64,000 nt of DNA from Ochrobactrum quorumnocens (GCF_002278035.1 NZ_CP022604.1:1674001-1738000), one strand, 5' to 3'; positions 1-9,632 are shown, numbered from the stretch's first letter. Translations and numbers: made by a program. The notes: a model not told the origin generated them from the sequence alone.

Positions 1-456
1 ATCAGCCAGCCCACCGACAAAATCGATGACCTCGCCATCAACCGTTGCATAAAGCGCGTTGATCGTAAAATCACGTCGCTCGGCGTCCGTCTTCCAGTCG
101 GTACCGAAAGCCACTTTTGCATGGCGACCATCGGTTTCGATATCCTTACGCAGTGTTGTCACTTCAAACGGCTGTCCCTGAACGACAACCGTCACCGTGC
201 CATGCTCAATACCAGTTGGTACGGGCTTGAAGCCTGCTTCCTGAGCAAGTCGTACAGTATCCTGCGGCAGATGCGTGGTGGCCAAGTCGATATCACTGAC
301 TTTTGTACCCAGCAGCGTGTTGCGCACAGCTCCGCCGACCACGCGCGCCTCGCCACCATCACGGTTCAATGCTGCAAAAAGCGCCTGAAGTGGCTTCGCC
401 TTCAGCCAGTCGGCACGGCTAGAAATATTGATGGAATGAATGAGTGTCTCGCTCAA
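1..456 (-). CDS. cca: CCA tRNA nucleotidyltransferase / poly(A) polymerase family, N-terminal part (runs off window)
   Basis: Adds or repairs the 3' CCA end of tRNAs in the cytoplasm. Only the first ~152 residues are in the window; the gene continues beyond position 1. The reverse-strand translation shows the class II nucleotidyltransferase head: VVGGAVRNTLLG followed by SDIDLAT, whose two Asp residues should bind the catalytic metal, then a conserved ERRDFTINALY segment. The reading frame is closed by a stop (TGA) just upstream, and no ATG or GTG lies ahead of the conserved region, so I place the start at TTG (454-456). That TTG overlaps the TGA stop of the upstream Nudix gene (TTGA), which points to translational coupling. 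The family call is firm. Whether it is a true CCA-adding enzyme or a poly(A) polymerase cannot be settled from the N-terminus. Confidence 0.87.
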   Translation of the reverse strand, partial: MSETLIHSINISSRADWLKAKPLQALFAALNRDGGEARVVGGAVRNTLLGTKVSDIDLATTHLPQDTVRLAQEAGFKPVPTGIEHGTVTVVVQGQPFEVTTLRKDIETDGRHAKVAFGTDWKTDAERRDFTINALYATVDGEVIDFVGGLAD

Positions 457-1091
457 GCGTAGAGCCTTTCATAAAGTCCGCGAATGATCCCTGCGGTCGC
501 GCCCCAGATGAATCGTTCGTGATATGGCATTGCGTAATAAAAACGTTCCTCACCGTTGAACAGTCGGCTTTCGCGCCGATGGTTGGCCGGGTTCATGAGA
601 AATGAAAGCGGTACTTCAAAGATGTCCGCCACCTCGTCTGGATTGGGATAAACATCGAATGGCGTGTTAACGACCGCCAGAACAGGGGTGATCGAAAACC
701 CGCTGCCGGTCAGATAGCGCGGCATATGTCCGATGATTTCTGCCCGTTCGGAGATAAGACCGATTTCCTCATTGGCCTCTCGTAGCGCTGCATTTTCAGC
801 CGTACCGTCTTCAGGGTCGATCGCACCACCCGGAAAAGCAATCTGACCGGAATGCTTGCGCAATTTTTCAGTGCGCCGCGTCAGCAACAATGTCGATTCT
901 GGTCCACGATCCACCACCGGCACGAGCACGGCGGCATCGCGCATTTTAGATGTGATCATGGCTTGCGTGAATTCCGGATTCAGCAAATGATCGCCAGTCA
1001 GATCATCATGATCCGGCTGCCAGTTGCGCACGCGCTCGGCAAAATCACCCGCTGAAAACGCCGGAAACAGATGAGATGCACGGTTATTCAT
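453..1091 (-). CDS. Nudix hydrolase, CoA pyrophosphatase-like
   Basis: A 212-residue cytoplasmic hydrolase that should cleave nucleoside-diphosphate-linked compounds, probably CoA or derivatives. The Nudix box is intact around residues 90-115: GGAIDPEDGTAENAALREA then NEEIGL, with the REXXEEXG metal-binding residues present. The following region (ITPVLAVVNTPFDVYPNPDEV, then FEVPLSFLMNP) matches the layout of CoA-type Nudix enzymes (NudL-like). Its ATG overlaps the stop of the DUF1285 gene by four bases and its stop overlaps the TTG start of the CCA enzyme, so all three are one translationally coupled operon. The substrate is inferred from family resemblance only. Confidence 0.88.
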   Translation of the reverse strand: MNNRASHLFPAFSAGDFAERVRNWQPDHDDLTGDHLLNPEFTQAMITSKMRDAAVLVPVVDRGPESTLLLTRRTEKLRKHSGQIAFPGGAIDPEDGTAENAALREANEEIGLISERAEIIGHMPRYLTGSGFSITPVLAVVNTPFDVYPNPDEVADIFEVPLSFLMNPANHRRESRLFNGEERFYYAMPYHERFIWGATAGIIRGLYERLYA

Positions 1092-1753
1092 TGCAGTGCG
1101 GCCTCCAGTGCATCGACAGGCATGATTGGAAAAACCACGCCGTTTGAACGCACCGCAAACATTGTCACGCCATCGACTTCGATCTCTTCGCCAAGCGCTA
1201 CGAGATCATACATCACAGCCCGAGTCAGCAATGCTTCCAATCGACCGCGAACAAGCACATAAGGTTTGAGACCACCGCTTTCCTTTTCGAGGATAAAGCG
1301 TAGTGGATGCTCATCACCCACTTCGATCACATCTCCGACATTGGTCCGCAAAATCAGCTTCTGCCCCTCTCCCTCGCCCGAAACCTGCATTTCAACAGCG
1401 AGGAAATGTGCGTCTTCCACCCGGATTCCGACTTTTTCCACCGGCGTTACAAGATAAGTTTTTCCGTCTTCGTCCTTGCGTAAGACGGTCGAAAACAGTC
1501 GCACGAGCTGAGGGCGTCCAATGGGTGTTCCCATATAGAACCAGGTGCCATCTGCGCGAATTTCCATATCCAGATCGCCGCAAAACTCAGGGTTCCAGCG
1601 TTCCACAGGCGGAATTCCCCGTTCATTCGTCGCTGGGCCGCTATGCGCATCAGCGTGGGCGCGCGCAATCAGAGCTTCCAGTCCGCTGGTACTTGCAGCC
1701 GCCTTCATTGAACTTTGCGGCTCTTGTTTGCCGTTAGGGGTGCTTTTTGTCAT
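1088..1753 (-). CDS. DUF1285 domain protein
   Basis: A 221-residue soluble protein of unknown function, recognised as DUF1285. The first ~45 residues are Ser/Ala-rich and probably disordered. The conserved part begins at about residue 48 (PPVERWNPEFCGDLDMEIRADGTWFYMGTPIGRP) and ends with VRSNGVVFPIMP near the C-terminus. There is no signal peptide or membrane segment. It is the first gene of a leftward operon with the Nudix hydrolase and the CCA-adding enzyme, and its stop overlaps the Nudix start. The 163-base gap to the divergent moxR gene must hold both promoters. I do not assign a function; the operon suggests nucleotide or RNA housekeeping. Confidence 0.85.
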   Translation of the reverse strand: MTKSTPNGKQEPQSSMKAAASTSGLEALIARAHADAHSGPATNERGIPPVERWNPEFCGDLDMEIRADGTWFYMGTPIGRPQLVRLFSTVLRKDEDGKTYLVTPVEKVGIRVEDAHFLAVEMQVSGEGEGQKLILRTNVGDVIEVGDEHPLRFILEKESGGLKPYVLVRGRLEALLTRAVMYDLVALGEEIEVDGVTMFAVRSNGVVFPIMPVDALEAALQ

Positions 1754-1916
1754 CCGACTCGGTTATTCCTGCTCGAATGTGATTAAAATGCTTAGAGTCA
1801 TGAAATAGTCACCGTTTCACGGCTTGTCAGCATTATAGTGCGATTTAAATTTCAGAGGCAGTCGCCTTAAGTCCGGTTCTCCGCCAAATCATAGGCGGAA
1901 ATATTGCGAGGTCCCT

Positions 1917-2936
1917 ATGAGCGTTGTTGTTACGCCCGAAGCCGCTACCCCACCAACCGCTTCCAATGAAATTATTGCCGAAGCCGAACGCGCCCTCGCT
2001 GACATCGCTCGCATCAAGGAAAATATCGGCACGGTTATCTTCGGGCAGGAAAGCGTCATCGAACGCGCACTCGTAGCCATTCTCGCGGGTGGTCATGCGC
2101 TGCTCGTTGGCGTGCCCGGCCTTGCGAAGACGAAACTTGTCGAAACTCTGGGAACTGTTCTTGGCCTGTCGGGCCAGCGTATCCAGTTCACACCAGACCT
2201 GATGCCCTCCGACATTATCGGTTCCGAAGTGATGGAGCAGGACCCAGACGGTCGCCGTTCCTTCCGTTATCTCAAGGGGCCGATCTTCACCCAGCTTCTG
2301 ATGGCTGACGAAATCAACCGTGCCTCGCCGCGCACCCAGTCCGCCCTTTTGCAGGCCATGCAGGAATATCACGTGACCGTTGCCGGTCAGCGTTATGACC
2401 TGCCAGCCCCGTTCCACGTGCTTGCCACGCAGAACCCTCTGGAGCAGGAAGGCACCTATCCTCTGCCTGAAGCGCAGCTTGATCGCTTTCTGATGCAAAT
2501 CGATATTCTCTATCCTGAACTGGACGCGGAACGTCGCATCCTGCTTGAAACCACAGGCGTAACCGAGGCGAAGGCTTATTCAATTCTTGATGCGGATCGT
2601 CTACGTCAGATGCAGGCGCTTGTGCGTCGCATGCCGGTTTCCGAAAGCGTCGTCGATGCGATCCTGAAACTCGTACGCTCAGCACGGCCCGATGCTGACA
2701 ATGACCATGCAAGAAAGCACATTGCATGGGGACCGGGACCACGCGCCAGCCAGGCACTGATGCTCTGCGCCCGTGCACGTGCACTTTACGAGGGTCGTCT
2801 CGCGCCATCCATCGATGATGTGAAAGCATTGGCCGAGCCCGTTCTTCAGCATCGAATGGCACTCAATTTTGCTGCCCGAGCTGATGGCATGCATGTTCGC
2901 GATGTCATTGCCAATCTGGTGAAGGTTGCTGCCTAA
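1917..2936 (+). CDS. MoxR-family AAA+ ATPase
   Basis: A 339-residue AAA+ ATPase expected to act as a chaperone or remodelling factor for the DUF58 and membrane proteins encoded after it. Walker A is GVPGLAKTKL (about residues 61-70) and Walker B is LLMADEINRA (about 123-132). The sensor region ATQNPLEQEGTYPLPEAQLDRF is the usual MoxR signature, and the lid domain follows. The start codon ATG (1917) lies after GGTCCCT without a strong Shine-Dalgarno. The stop overlaps the next ATG (TAATG at 2934-2938), so translation is coupled to the DUF58 gene. The MoxR / DUF58 / BatA-like order is the classic arrangement in proteobacteria; the client here is not known. Confidence 0.94.
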   Translation: MSVVVTPEAATPPTASNEIIAEAERALADIARIKENIGTVIFGQESVIERALVAILAGGHALLVGVPGLAKTKLVETLGTVLGLSGQRIQFTPDLMPSDIIGSEVMEQDPDGRRSFRYLKGPIFTQLLMADEINRASPRTQSALLQAMQEYHVTVAGQRYDLPAPFHVLATQNPLEQEGTYPLPEAQLDRFLMQIDILYPELDAERRILLETTGVTEAKAYSILDADRLRQMQALVRRMPVSESVVDAILKLVRSARPDADNDHARKHIAWGPGPRASQALMLCARARALYEGRLAPSIDDVKALAEPVLQHRMALNFAARADGMHVRDVIANLVKVAA

Positions 2937-3856
2937 TGGTGATCGGCGCGGAAGTTTCATCGTCAGATCGCAAGGATACGCTGGCTCGTGCACGTGCGCG
3001 GGCATCCAGTATTCCTGATCTGCTGGTTGAAGCGCAGCGTGTCGTCAACACTGTGATGAACGGCTGGCATGGCCGCCGCAAGCGCGGTCCCGGCGAAAAC
3101 TTCTGGCAGTTCCGACCTTATGTTCAGGGCGAATCTCTCGCGCACATCGACTGGCGACGTTCAGCGCGAGACGATCATACCTATGTGCGTGACCGCGAAT
3201 GGGAGTCGGCGCATACCGTCTGGCTGTGGTGCGATTTCTCACCTTCCATGCTTTATCGCTCGCAGCTCTCGCCTGTTTCAAAAGAAGCGCGTTCGCTTGT
3301 ACTCACCTTGGCTCTGGCAGAACTACTTTCCCGCTCCGGCGAACGCATCGCGTTTCCATCCTTGTTGCAACCCTTTTCTGCGCGCAATGGCGCGGAACGT
3401 CTGGCGGGCGCCCTGATGCATGATAGTTTCGCTCGACCTTTACCCGACATTGATCAGATACGCCGCTTTTCCGAAGTGGTTCTCATTTCCGATTTCCTGC
3501 ACCCATTGGATGAGTTGACGGAATTGCTCGATAATTTGGCGCGCCGTGGCGTGCGCGCGCATTTGGTGGAAGTTGCAGACCCCGCAGAGGAAACTTTCCC
3601 TTATTCCGGTCGCACCGAGTTTCGCGATCCTGAAACGGGTACCACTCTGGTCGCAGGCCGCGCCGAAACCTATGCTGAAGACTATCGTCGCCTTTATACA
3701 GCCCGTCGGGATACGCTGGCAGATTTTTGCAGACGTCTTGGTTGGAGCTTTACAGTGCATCGTACCGACACACCCGCCACACAGGCACTGTCGAGACTGC
3801 ATGATGCTCTAAGCGCGTCCTCACAAGGCCCCTCTTGGGGAGGCTCGCGCAAATGA
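2936..3856 (+). CDS. DUF58 domain protein (MoxR operon)
   Basis: A 306-residue protein with the DUF58 core: RRKRGPGENFWQFRPYVQG then IDWRRSARDDHTYVRDREWE (about residues 45-85). It is followed by a von Willebrand A-like fold with WLWCDFSPSMLY (a degenerate MIDAS DxSxS) and VVLISDFLHP. Such proteins are the usual partners of MoxR ATPases. No membrane segment is evident. It starts on the stop codon of moxR and overlaps the next gene by four bases (ATGA at 3853-3856), so it is the second gene of a tightly coupled operon. Its molecular role is not established for this family. Confidence 0.92.
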   Translation: MVIGAEVSSSDRKDTLARARARASSIPDLLVEAQRVVNTVMNGWHGRRKRGPGENFWQFRPYVQGESLAHIDWRRSARDDHTYVRDREWESAHTVWLWCDFSPSMLYRSQLSPVSKEARSLVLTLALAELLSRSGERIAFPSLLQPFSARNGAERLAGALMHDSFARPLPDIDQIRRFSEVVLISDFLHPLDELTELLDNLARRGVRAHLVEVADPAEETFPYSGRTEFRDPETGTTLVAGRAETYAEDYRRLYTARRDTLADFCRRLGWSFTVHRTDTPATQALSRLHDALSASSQGPSWGGSRK

Positions 3857-6705
3857 ATTTTCTTCCGCTCGCATTCGGATCGCCGTTAATTCTGGCTGGC
3901 CTTATCGCACTGCCGGTTATCTGGTGGTTGCTGCGCATGACGCCACCACGCCCACAGGAAGAAACATTCCCGCCGCTACGAATTCTTGCACAGGTCTTCA
4001 AACGCGAAGAAGTGCCGTCCAAAAGCCCATGGTGGATGACACTTCTGCGTCTTCTGATCGCAGCAACAGTTATTCTCGCCCTTGCTTCGCCGGTCTGGAA
4101 CCCGCGCCCTATCGCGCTTTCCGGCAAAGAACCGCTGGCAATCGTTATTGATAATGGTTGGGCATCAGCCGAAGAATGGACACAGCGTGTAACAGCTGCG
4201 GAAAAGCTGATTGCAGATGCCGGGACCACCAATACGCAAATTTATGTGCTTGGAACCGCAGAACCTGCAAATGCTGAGATCGGCCCTTATGACGGCAATC
4301 GCGCGACCGAGCGCCTGCAAGCCTTGCAGCCGCGCCCCATCCCCGTTGATCGTAAAGCCACACTGGACCGCCTTGCGTTGACTGTGCCACAGGGAGAGAA
4401 AATCCGCCTGGCTTTCATGAATGATGGCTTGGCGCAGGCCACCGATAAAGACGCTTTCACAAAGCTCGATCAGAATGATCGCCTCGCTTCTGTCCTTTGG
4501 TATGCCGCTGATCTGAATCACGTTTTTGCATTGACCGGCATTGAGAATAAGGCCGACAGTCTTGAAGCCATAGCCATTCGTCCCGACGGCATAGCCATAC
4601 CTCGCACGCTCACGGCTTCAGCTTACGACGACAAAGGCCGACGTATCGCGGAAGCCCCGTTATCCTTCGCGGTGGGTAGCAAGGCGGGCACCGCCCACTT
4701 TAGCCTGCCGGTGGAACTGCGCAACGATTTCCGCTTGATCCGTGTCGATGGAGTTCAACAGGCAGCTGCCGTGCGCCTGATTGATGCCGGTTCAGAACGC
4801 CGAACCATTGGCCTTCTGGCCAGCGGTGATGGGGATCTCGCGCAACCGCTACTGTCTCCGCTTCATTATATTTCGCGTGCGCTGTCACCCTTTGCTAATC
4901 TGATCGAACCGCGTTCCGCGGATCTGATGAAGACGATACCGGAATTGCTGGATGCCAAGCCGTCCATTCTGATCATGGCCGACATCGGCACTTTGCCTAA
5001 GCCCGTTGAAGAACAGCTTGCAAACTGGATCGAGGATGGTGGTACGCTGGTCCGCTTTGCCGGACCTCGCTTGGCAGGTGCCAGCGAAAATGATCCGCTA
5101 CTGCCTGTCCGTCTTCGCAAGGGAGAACGCGCACTCGGTGGTACCTTGTCATGGTCAGAGCCTCAGAAACTACGTTCATTTTCCGAGAAAGGCCCCTTTT
5201 CTGGCCTTTCTGTTCCTGATGATGTGACGGTCAACCGGCAGGTTCTCGCTGAACCGTCTTTCGATCTCAACGACAAGGCCTATGCGACGCTGGCAGACGG
5301 AACACCACTTGTTACCGGCGAGAGTCGCGGTCGCGGCAATGTCGTGCTCTTCCACATTTCACCTGATGCAACATGGTCGAGCCTGCCGATTTCCGGGTCG
5401 TTTGTCGATATGTTGCGCCGCATCGTAACGCTGTCGCAGCGCATGGGCTCACAAGATAATCAGCAATCCATTTCGCTGCCACCGTTCCAACTCCTTTCGG
5501 CGTCTGGTGAACTGGCCCCTCCATCATCGGAAGCAAAACCCTTGATTGTGGAAAAAGACAAACTGCCCGATGTGAGTATCAACACGCCGCCCGGTTTTTA
5601 CGGCAATGAAGACGGTCTGAAAGCATTGAATATCTTCGAGGGTAATGACATCAAGCTTCAGCCAATCAGCCAACCTGCACTTTCTGTCGGTATAACCCCG
5701 ACATCTTACAGTGCTGATCAATCGATTTCGCTGCGCGGCCCATTTTTCGCGGCAGCCGCCATGCTGCTGGCTCTTGACACATTGCTGATGCTTTGGCTGC
5801 GTGGTGCATTCCGCCGCCGTATGAAAATTCGTTCGAAAGTTGCAGGTATCGCTATATTGATTGCAGCAACCTCGGCCATCAGTCTGATCCCCGCAGCGAC
5901 CCCTTCAGCGCGCGCGCAAGAGCCGCAAACGCATGACGACAGCAAGCCGGGCGATGAGGCAATTATCAACTCTGTCTCGAAAACACATCTGGCCTATATC
6001 ATCACTGGTAATGCCGCGACCGATGATATTAGCAAAGCCGGCCTGCGCGGTTTAAGCTTTGCTCTGTTGGACAAGACAGCACTGGAACCAGGTGATCCGA
6101 TAGGTGTCGATCCTGCCAAGGACGAACTCGCATTCTATCCTCTGATCTATTGGCCGATTGATCCCGATGCCCAAATGCCAAGTCCCGAGGCCATCGCCAA
6201 GGTAGACGCCTATATGCAGCAGGGTGGCACGGTTTTGTTCGATACGCGTGACCAGTTGCAGGCAGGCGCTAGTCTTGATCCGGCTGCGTCACCAGCCAAC
6301 CAACGCTTACGCGCCATTCTCAACGGTATGAATGTTCCAGCACTTGAGCCTGTACCAGACGATCATGTGCTAACCAAATCCTTCTTTATCATGCCGGATT
6401 TTCCCGGTCGCTATGAAGGCAGCCCGCTTTGGGTAGAGGCAACCGCGCCCACCAATGCAGCACAGGACAGGCCTGTGCGCACAGGCGACGGTGTTTCACC
6501 GATCATGATCACTGCTAATGATTTTGCAGGTGCATGGGCAGTGGACGAACAAGGCAACCCGATGTTGCCGACAGTACCGAATGATCCAATGCAGCGCATT
6601 TATGCGATCCGTGGCGGCGTGAATATTGTCATGTATATGCTCACCGGCAATTACAAATCCGATCAGGTCCATGTTCCGGCCCTGCTTGAGCGGCTTGGTA
6701 ATTAG
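3853..6705 (+). CDS. DUF4159 / BatA-like membrane protein
   Basis: A 950-residue membrane protein. I start it at ATG 3853, which overlaps the preceding stop as ATGA; the frame opens slightly further upstream but has no better site. The N-terminus carries a BatA-like double-hairpin segment (PLILAGLIALPVIWWLLRM at about residues 10-28, then a second helix around residue 65). A long periplasmic VWA-like and amidotransferase-like region follows. A further membrane helix lies near residue 640 (FFAAAAMLLALDTLLMLWL). A DUF4159 domain covers the last ~230 residues (FYPLIYWPIDPDAQMPSPEAI). A cleavable-looking hydrophobic stretch and an Ala-rich site occur just before this domain. It probably forms an envelope complex with the next protein and the MoxR ATPase. 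Some relatives are linked to aerotolerance or envelope stress; that role is an inference. Confidence 0.9.
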   Translation: MNFLPLAFGSPLILAGLIALPVIWWLLRMTPPRPQEETFPPLRILAQVFKREEVPSKSPWWMTLLRLLIAATVILALASPVWNPRPIALSGKEPLAIVIDNGWASAEEWTQRVTAAEKLIADAGTTNTQIYVLGTAEPANAEIGPYDGNRATERLQALQPRPIPVDRKATLDRLALTVPQGEKIRLAFMNDGLAQATDKDAFTKLDQNDRLASVLWYAADLNHVFALTGIENKADSLEAIAIRPDGIAIPRTLTASAYDDKGRRIAEAPLSFAVGSKAGTAHFSLPVELRNDFRLIRVDGVQQAAAVRLIDAGSERRTIGLLASGDGDLAQPLLSPLHYISRALSPFANLIEPRSADLMKTIPELLDAKPSILIMADIGTLPKPVEEQLANWIEDGGTLVRFAGPRLAGASENDPLLPVRLRKGERALGGTLSWSEPQKLRSFSEKGPFSGLSVPDDVTVNRQVLAEPSFDLNDKAYATLADGTPLVTGESRGRGNVVLFHISPDATWSSLPISGSFVDMLRRIVTLSQRMGSQDNQQSISLPPFQLLSASGELAPPSSEAKPLIVEKDKLPDVSINTPPGFYGNEDGLKALNIFEGNDIKLQPISQPALSVGITPTSYSADQSISLRGPFFAAAAMLLALDTLLMLWLRGAFRRRMKIRSKVAGIAILIAATSAISLIPAATPSARAQEPQTHDDSKPGDEAIINSVSKTHLAYIITGNAATDDISKAGLRGLSFALLDKTALEPGDPIGVDPAKDELAFYPLIYWPIDPDAQMPSPEAIAKVDAYMQQGGTVLFDTRDQLQAGASLDPAASPANQRLRAILNGMNVPALEPVPDDHVLTKSFFIMPDFPGRYEGSPLWVEATAPTNAAQDRPVRTGDGVSPIMITANDFAGAWAVDEQGNPMLPTVPNDPMQRIYAIRGGVNIVMYMLTGNYKSDQVHVPALLERLGN

Positions 6706-6709
6706 GGTG

Positions 6710-8791
6710 ATGAACATGAATATCGATTTCGAACCGTTCCTCTCCCTGCCATGGCTCATTGGCATTCTGGTCCCACTAGCATTGCTCATACTGGCAACGA
6801 TTGTCTTTCGCATGCGCGGTGGGTTCATCCGTTTGCTTGCAGCCGCAGCCCTAGCGCTGGCACTGCTCAATCCGGTGATCATCAGTGAAGAACGTGAGTC
6901 GCTTAAAAGCGTCGTCGCCCTTGTTGTTGATCGCAGCCAGAGCCAGGAACTGGGCAACCGTCGGGCTGATACAGATGCGGCTCTTAAGGCCGTGCAGGAC
7001 CAGCTTGCAACCATGCCGCAGTTTGAAACGCGCGTGGTTGAAGCAGCACAGCCGGGCGAGAACGAAGACGGTTATGCGACCCGTTTGTTCGGCCCACTCG
7101 CCCGCACGTTGCTGGATGTGCCACCGTCACGCGTGGCTGGCGCAATCATGATCACCGATGGTCAGGTGCACGACATTCCGGCCAACAAAAATGCCCTTGG
7201 CTTCGATGCACCCGTTCATGCGTTGGTTACGGGCAAACCGGACGAATTTGACCGCCGCATTCGCTTCAACAAAGCTCCGCGCTATGGCATCAGCGGCAAG
7301 CCCATGGAAATGTCTTTCACCGTCATCGATGAAGGCAAGAGCCTTGGAAGCTCTGCTCCTGTGGAAATTCGCGTCAACGGAGAAGCCGTTAGTGAAGAGC
7401 AGGCACAGGTCGGTCAGGAGACCCCTGTCACCATCGAACTGCCGCGCGCAGGCGTCAACATTGTTGAGATTGTCACTCCAACCCTTCCCGGCGAAGTGAC
7501 GGATGCCAACAATCGTGCGGTCGCCACAGTCGACGGCATTCGCGAGAACCTGCGTGTGTTGCTCGTATCGGGTGAACCGCACAATGGTGAGCGCACATGG
7601 CGCAATCTCCTGAAATCTGACGCAGCAGTAGACCTCGTCCACTTCACCATTTTGCGCCCACCTGAAAAGCAGGACGGGACACCGATAAACGAGCTTTCTC
7701 TGATCGCCTTCCCAACGCGCGAGCTTTTCGTCGACAAGGTCAATGAGTTCGATCTCATCATTCTTGATCGCTATCAGCATCGTGATGTGTTGCCGCTGCT
7801 TTACTATGATTATATCGCGCAATATGTGGAAAATGGCGGCGCTTTGCTGGTCGCCGCTGGTCCCGAATATGCGGGCGACATGTCGATTGCGCGCACACCG
7901 CTTTATAGCGCTCTACCCGCGATGCCGACCGGCACTCTCACGGAAAAGGCCTTTTATCCGCGCCTGACCGATCTTGGCAAACGCCATCCCGTCACGCGTG
8001 GTCTTGATGGTAGTGACCAGGAGCCGCCACATTGGAGCCGCTGGTTCCGTACCATCGATATTGGCCAACCGCGCGGTGAAACCGTCATGAGTGGGGCCGA
8101 CGGCAAGCCGCTTCTAGTACTCGACCGTGTTGGCAAGGGCCGCGTCGGCATGTTCCTGTCTGATCAGGGTTGGCTCTGGGCGCGTGGATTTGAAGGTGGC
8201 GGCCCTTATGCCGCACTCTATCGCCGTATCGCCCACTGGCTGATGCAGGAACCGGAACTTGAAGAAGAAGCCCTGACCGCTGGCGGCAATGGTCGCACGC
8301 TGACCATTCATCGTCAGACGATGGGCGACAATCCCGGCACAGCTTCAGTCACCACGCCTTCCGGCAAAGAACTGCAAGTCAATCTCACACAAAACAAACC
8401 GGGCCTGTTTGATGCTACGTTGCAGACCGACGAAATCGGTATCTTCCGCATTAAAAACGGCGACTATGAAACGCTTGCCCACGTGGGGCCGGTCGACGCG
8501 CCTGAATTTTTGGACAGCATCTCCACACCAGATCATTTGAAGCCACTTGCCGATGCGACCGGCGGATCGGTTCATCGCGTGCATGCAAGTGCCAACAGCT
8601 CGATTCAGGTACCCGCTATCACGGCTGTCGGCGCTGGTCGCTCTGCAAGCGGCAACGACTGGATCGGTCTGCGTGAGACATCGGACACCCAGCTAAAGAG
8701 CGTAAATCGCCTGCCATTGTTCTCTGGCCTGGCGGCTCTCGCCGCACTGCTCTTCATATTCGGTAGCATGTGGTATCGCGAAGGGCGTTAA
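6710..8791 (+). CDS. Membrane-anchored protein with glutamine-amidotransferase-like domain (MoxR operon)
   Basis: A 693-residue protein and last member of the MoxR operon. The ATG at 6710 follows the stop of the DUF4159 gene by four bases; a second ATG lies at 6716. Two N-terminal helices (LPWLIGILVPLALLILATIVF, then LLAAAALALALL) are followed by a VWA-like segment VALVVDRSQS. The central region (LIILDRYQHRDVLPLLYYDYI, then YVENGGALLVAAGPEY) resembles a class I glutamine-amidotransferase-like fold. I see no clear catalytic Cys at the expected nucleophile site, so enzymatic activity is doubtful. A C-terminal helix (LPLFSGLAALAALLFIFGSMW) anchors the end. It probably partners the preceding gene product. 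Confidence 0.85.
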   Translation: MNMNIDFEPFLSLPWLIGILVPLALLILATIVFRMRGGFIRLLAAAALALALLNPVIISEERESLKSVVALVVDRSQSQELGNRRADTDAALKAVQDQLATMPQFETRVVEAAQPGENEDGYATRLFGPLARTLLDVPPSRVAGAIMITDGQVHDIPANKNALGFDAPVHALVTGKPDEFDRRIRFNKAPRYGISGKPMEMSFTVIDEGKSLGSSAPVEIRVNGEAVSEEQAQVGQETPVTIELPRAGVNIVEIVTPTLPGEVTDANNRAVATVDGIRENLRVLLVSGEPHNGERTWRNLLKSDAAVDLVHFTILRPPEKQDGTPINELSLIAFPTRELFVDKVNEFDLIILDRYQHRDVLPLLYYDYIAQYVENGGALLVAAGPEYAGDMSIARTPLYSALPAMPTGTLTEKAFYPRLTDLGKRHPVTRGLDGSDQEPPHWSRWFRTIDIGQPRGETVMSGADGKPLLVLDRVGKGRVGMFLSDQGWLWARGFEGGGPYAALYRRIAHWLMQEPELEEEALTAGGNGRTLTIHRQTMGDNPGTASVTTPSGKELQVNLTQNKPGLFDATLQTDEIGIFRIKNGDYETLAHVGPVDAPEFLDSISTPDHLKPLADATGGSVHRVHASANSSIQVPAITAVGAGRSASGNDWIGLRETSDTQLKSVNRLPLFSGLAALAALLFIFGSMWYREGR

Positions 8792-8812
8792 ACCGTCTTC
8801 GCGAACACCGCG

Positions 8813-9319
8813 CTATGCTCTATTGGCGTGGCGCACGATGCCGCTGACGCCAGTCAGCGCACCGGGAGCAAGCTCACAAGCGAGCATCCGCCGAGGATCG
8901 ACTGGCGCAGGCATAATCATCGAATCCGGCTGCACCATATTAAATCCGAACGGCCCATAATAAGGCTGGTCCCCGACAAGAATGACCAGTTGATGACCCG
9001 CATTCTTGGCTGCTTCCAGTGACATCCGCATCAGAGTGCCACCGATGCCGCGCTTTTTCCAATCTGGCCGTACGGCAAGAGGTCCCAGCAGCAAGGCTGG
9101 CGTCTTACCAACGACAACCGGCGTCATACGCAGCGACCCGATCACGATACCGCCCATCAGCGCAACAAAAGACAGGTTGTGGTCGTGGGGACCGCCTTCC
9201 CGAATAAAATGCGCTGCACGGGTGAAACGACCGGGGCCGAATGCTTCTGCATTCATGTCTTCGATCTCGATGTCGTGCGCAGGATCTTCCTGCGCGTAGG
9301 TCAGTTCAAGCTGCTGCAT
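8813..9319 (-). CDS. GNAT family N-acetyltransferase
   Basis: A 168-residue acetyltransferase of COG3153 type. The acetyl-CoA pyrophosphate loop is visible at about residues 86-100 (VRPDWKKRGIGGTLMRMSLE), followed by HQLVILVGDQPYYGPFGF, the usual YYxxFGF signature of this subgroup. The N-terminal half (IEDMNAEAFGPGRFTRAAHFIREG) fits the GNAT fold. The acceptor substrate is unknown. It is transcribed leftward and is convergent with the MoxR operon, whose last stop is 21 bases away. It is divergent from the glutathionyl-hydroquinone reductase gene. Confidence 0.88.
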   Translation of the reverse strand: MQQLELTYAQEDPAHDIEIEDMNAEAFGPGRFTRAAHFIREGGPHDHNLSFVALMGGIVIGSLRMTPVVVGKTPALLLGPLAVRPDWKKRGIGGTLMRMSLEAAKNAGHQLVILVGDQPYYGPFGFNMVQPDSMIMPAPVDPRRMLACELAPGALTGVSGIVRHANRA

Positions 9320-9632
9320 GGGTAAAATTGCCTAAGGAGAAGTCGACGGCCAAATGAAGCCAATGGAATGCATTCTGCGCGCGTTGAGCACAGTTCTAAT
9401 TTCATCGTCGGATGAAACGCATTCCGGTCATAGTTCTCTCCTTCGCGGCGGGAAAATGGATGATGCCGCAATTTGACAGTTGCCTAGCACCAAATTGGTT
9501 AGAGGTAAAACAATTTCTTTCAAAATGGAGGCTCCGACTTACCTTTTTGGCACCGTTACGCACTGTTCACGGCTTGAGAGGCTGTCAAATGGCAGTTTTC
9601 CCACTATTTTCCTTATCAAAAGGAGAAATCAC
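9320..9632. promoter_or_regulatory. Divergent intergenic region with an inverted repeat
   Basis: This 313-base gap separates the leftward acetyltransferase gene from the rightward reductase gene and must contain both promoters. A perfect 7-bp inverted repeat with a 4-base spacer (TTTCATC-GTCG-GATGAAA, 9400-9417) lies near its left end and could be an operator. A Shine-Dalgarno AGGAG sits at 9621-9625 before the reductase ATG. An open frame runs through part of the gap into the reductase, but it has no ribosome site and I do not count it as coding. No other structure stands out. Confidence 0.4.

Noticed and set aside
8813..8850. Terminator between the MoxR operon and the acetyltransferase gene
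   Set aside because: The 21-base gap has no clear stem with a U tract.
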